Part shown: positions 6,303 through 7,369 of the stretch, one piece after another
How the letters are laid out: the number at the start of each line of letters is the position of its first letter
Numbering within the stretch: the first letter of the stretch is position 1
Notes under the pieces: generated by a model
Databases searched by the model: none
Told to the model about the DNA's origin: nothing
The model's input: the letters and a program-made list of their open reading frames with translations, nothing else
Position numbers and translations under genes: made by a program
NCBI GenBank assembly: GCA_937901465.1
Contig: CALGTU010000161.1
Location: forward strand, 1 to 7,369
DNA: 7,369 nt
DNA from: an uncultured Clostridia bacterium
GTDB taxonomy: Bacteria; Bacillota; Clostridia; Oscillospirales; Ruminococcaceae
Reading direction: 5' to 3'

Positions 6303-6719
6303 ATGGCAGTTGGATTTAAAGTTGAATTTTTTTGGTATCAGATAGGAACAGGTGATTTTCTGCATTCGTTTTTTTCAACGATAGCATATAACCTTGAAAA
6401 TAAAAACTGGGGCAGTCGTTTTCCTGTAATTATGAATGAACTCTATCAAGGGAAAATGAGTGCTGAAAATGTTGATAAGGCTATAACAGAACTTGAAATA
6501 ATAAAAAAAGAGCTTAAAAAATATCCCCCTCAAAAAGCTATATGGGATATAGACGATTTATCAAAGCAATCCCCTTGGGGAGATAATATCAGTAAAGATA
6601 TAACGGATTTGTCAAACTATTTTGTAACAAGTGATGGAGCAGATTTTCTGACTATCTTTTTACACGCGTTGGAAAAATCGAAACAGATGAATTGCGATTT
6701 GGAGATTAAGGTGTTATAG
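6303..6719 (+). CDS. Imm70-family immunity protein
   Basis: A small cytoplasmic protein of 138 residues expected to bind and neutralise a toxin domain of a polymorphic toxin. The sequence matches what I know of the Imm70 family (Pfam Immunity protein 70): MAVGFKVEFFWYQIGTGDFL at the start, HSFFSTIAYNLE, NWGSRFPVIMNELYQGK, and near the end IWDIDDLSKQSPWGDNIS followed by DLSNYFVTSDGADFL. Length is normal and no break is seen. The start is ATG 6303 with AGAGGT six bases upstream; an in-frame ATG at 6246 overlaps the previous gene and adds 19 residues not typical of the family. The stop is followed directly by decayed toxin sequence in the same frame. The cognate toxin is not visible, so the gene may be an orphan immunity gene giving protection against neighbours. 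Confidence 0.85.
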   Translation: MAVGFKVEFFWYQIGTGDFLHSFFSTIAYNLENKNWGSRFPVIMNELYQGKMSAENVDKAITELEIIKKELKKYPPQKAIWDIDDLSKQSPWGDNISKDITDLSNYFVTSDGADFLTIFLHALEKSKQMNCDLEIKVL

Positions 6720-6755
6720 TTTTTCGACATAGTATGCGCAGCATTTGCGGCTTAA

Positions 6756-6911
6756 TATTTATCAAAAAAGAAAAATCCAAATACCTCAGTTGATGATTTG
6801 GCTGATGATATGACAAAGACAGCACGAAAATTAATGAGCCAAATTAACAATAGAGGATGGACGGAAAATTTGATAAAAGATACGGTGGATAATCCATATA
6901 CATTAAATTGA
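6756..6911 (+). pseudogene. Fragment of a colicin-E5-like tRNase toxin tip
   Basis: After a TAA at 6753 the frame stays open for 51 codons to TGA 6909-6911. It contains a linker (NPNTSVDDLADDMTKTARKL) and then RGWTENLIKDTVDNPYT. From memory, the colicin E5 C-terminal RNase domain, which cuts tRNA anticodons, starts RGWTEDDIKNTVSN, and bacterial polymorphic toxins often carry RGWTxxxIxxTIxNPxT followed by an NKATGN...Y...DD region. Here the domain stops right after NPYT, so the later strands and catalytic region are missing and no active toxin can be made. There is no clear ribosome binding site or start; the first ATG is 6810. The stop overlaps the ribosome binding site of the next gene. The preceding 6720-6752 reads FFDIVCAAFAA in the same frame and may be further debris. 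Confidence 0.65.
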
Positions 6912-6921
6912 GGTGGCTAGA

Positions 6922-7344
6922 ATGGATATTTCAGAAGTATATACAGTCATTAAGACTCTTGAATACAGTGGAGAAAAATATATTAATCTTGTGGAGTTGG
7001 ATAATTTACTAAAAACAGACATTCTAATAGAAATGGAAGAGTGTCTGATTACTCCGTATTATATCCATAATAACAAGAGGTTGGAATTATATCAATATGA
7101 ATTTTGCTGTACTGATAAAGTTTGTTTTGAAGAATATATTTTAAATTTGACAGGAAAAGAAAAAACGGAAGATATCCCTGAGGAAATTTGGGAACTTAGA
7201 AAAAAATGCTTTTCGATGTGTGGTAGCGTAGATACGTTAGTTGGTTTTATAGAGTTTCTTTTTAATGATCAATCGCTCAAAAAAGAGATTGAGAAAATTT
7301 TTGGAAGTTGTTCTATAGAAAATTTATATGCAATAGTATATTGA
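6922..7344 (+). CDS. Unknown 140-aa protein, candidate immunity protein
   Basis: I do not recognise the family. It is an acidic soluble protein starting MDISEVYTVIKTLEYSGEKY with a segment ECLITPYYIHNNKRLELYQY, several cysteines (EFCCTDKVC, KKCFSMCGS) and a C-terminal helical part (VDTLVGFIEFLF). There is no signal peptide or membrane segment. The start is ATG 6922, 7 bases after GAGGT at 6910-6914; the in-frame GTG at 6913 falls within that ribosome binding site. It begins immediately after the colicin-E5-like fragment, the usual place for the immunity partner of a polymorphic toxin tip, so it may be the partner of that lost toxin. That is inference from gene order only. The last 25 bases of the window after its stop show nothing recognisable. 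Confidence 0.75.
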   Translation: MDISEVYTVIKTLEYSGEKYINLVELDNLLKTDILIEMEECLITPYYIHNNKRLELYQYEFCCTDKVCFEEYILNLTGKEKTEDIPEEIWELRKKCFSMCGSVDTLVGFIEFLFNDQSLKKEIEKIFGSCSIENLYAIVY

Positions 7345-7369
7345 ATTTGATGTAAATAATTATAATGGC

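Noticed and set aside
6913..6921. GTG start at 6913 for the last gene
   Set aside because: The GTG is part of the GAGGTGG ribosome binding site; the ATG at 6922 has correct spacing.
1..7369. CRISPR array, tRNA, rRNA or insertion sequence
   Set aside because: No regularly spaced repeats beyond the LytTR pair, no tRNA or rRNA signature and no transposase-like frame were seen.

Overview
The window looks like an accessory region of a low-GC Gram-positive anaerobe, most likely a Ruminococcus-like clostridium. The signs are AT-rich codon use, strong AGGAGG-type ribosome binding sites, an AbrB/SpoVT-type N-terminus, a LytTR response regulator and immunity genes of the kind found in clostridial polymorphic-toxin loci. 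This taxonomic call is inference; no rRNA or tRNA gene is present.

Left part (1-4211). A superfamily 1 UPF1/DNA2-like helicase, already open at the window edge and so missing its N-terminus, is followed by a tightly coupled 410-residue protein of unknown function with a probable N-terminal winged helix. Next comes a small membrane-anchored coiled-coil gene, broken by two in-frame stops and a frameshift at an A7 run. The three genes run in one direction with short gaps and probably form one operon. A helicase with unknown partners beside toxin-immunity genes is compatible with an anti-phage or genome-maintenance system, but nothing here proves it.

Middle part (4212-5598). An AbrB-type DNA-binding protein is reduced to its first ~35 residues plus an unrelated tail, and its ribosome binding site lies inside a long inverted repeat. 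A strong hairpin terminator then separates it from a convergent LytTR response regulator gene on the minus strand. Between that gene and a divergent 27-codon ORF lies a compact control region: two good sigma-A-type promoters pointing apart, and between them two direct copies of a LytTR-consensus site spaced exactly 21 bp. This is the clearest regulatory structure in the window. It suggests that the regulator controls itself and the rightward promoter, which leads into the immunity genes.

Right part (5599-7369). This is a row of probable immunity genes without a full toxin: a 210-residue helical (perhaps HEAT-like) protein, an Imm70-family protein, and a 140-residue unknown protein. Between the last two lies a 51-codon fragment resembling the start of a colicin-E5-type tRNase domain, cut off before most of the domain. 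The picture is a decayed cassette array of a polymorphic toxin system, with the immunity genes kept and the toxin tip lost.
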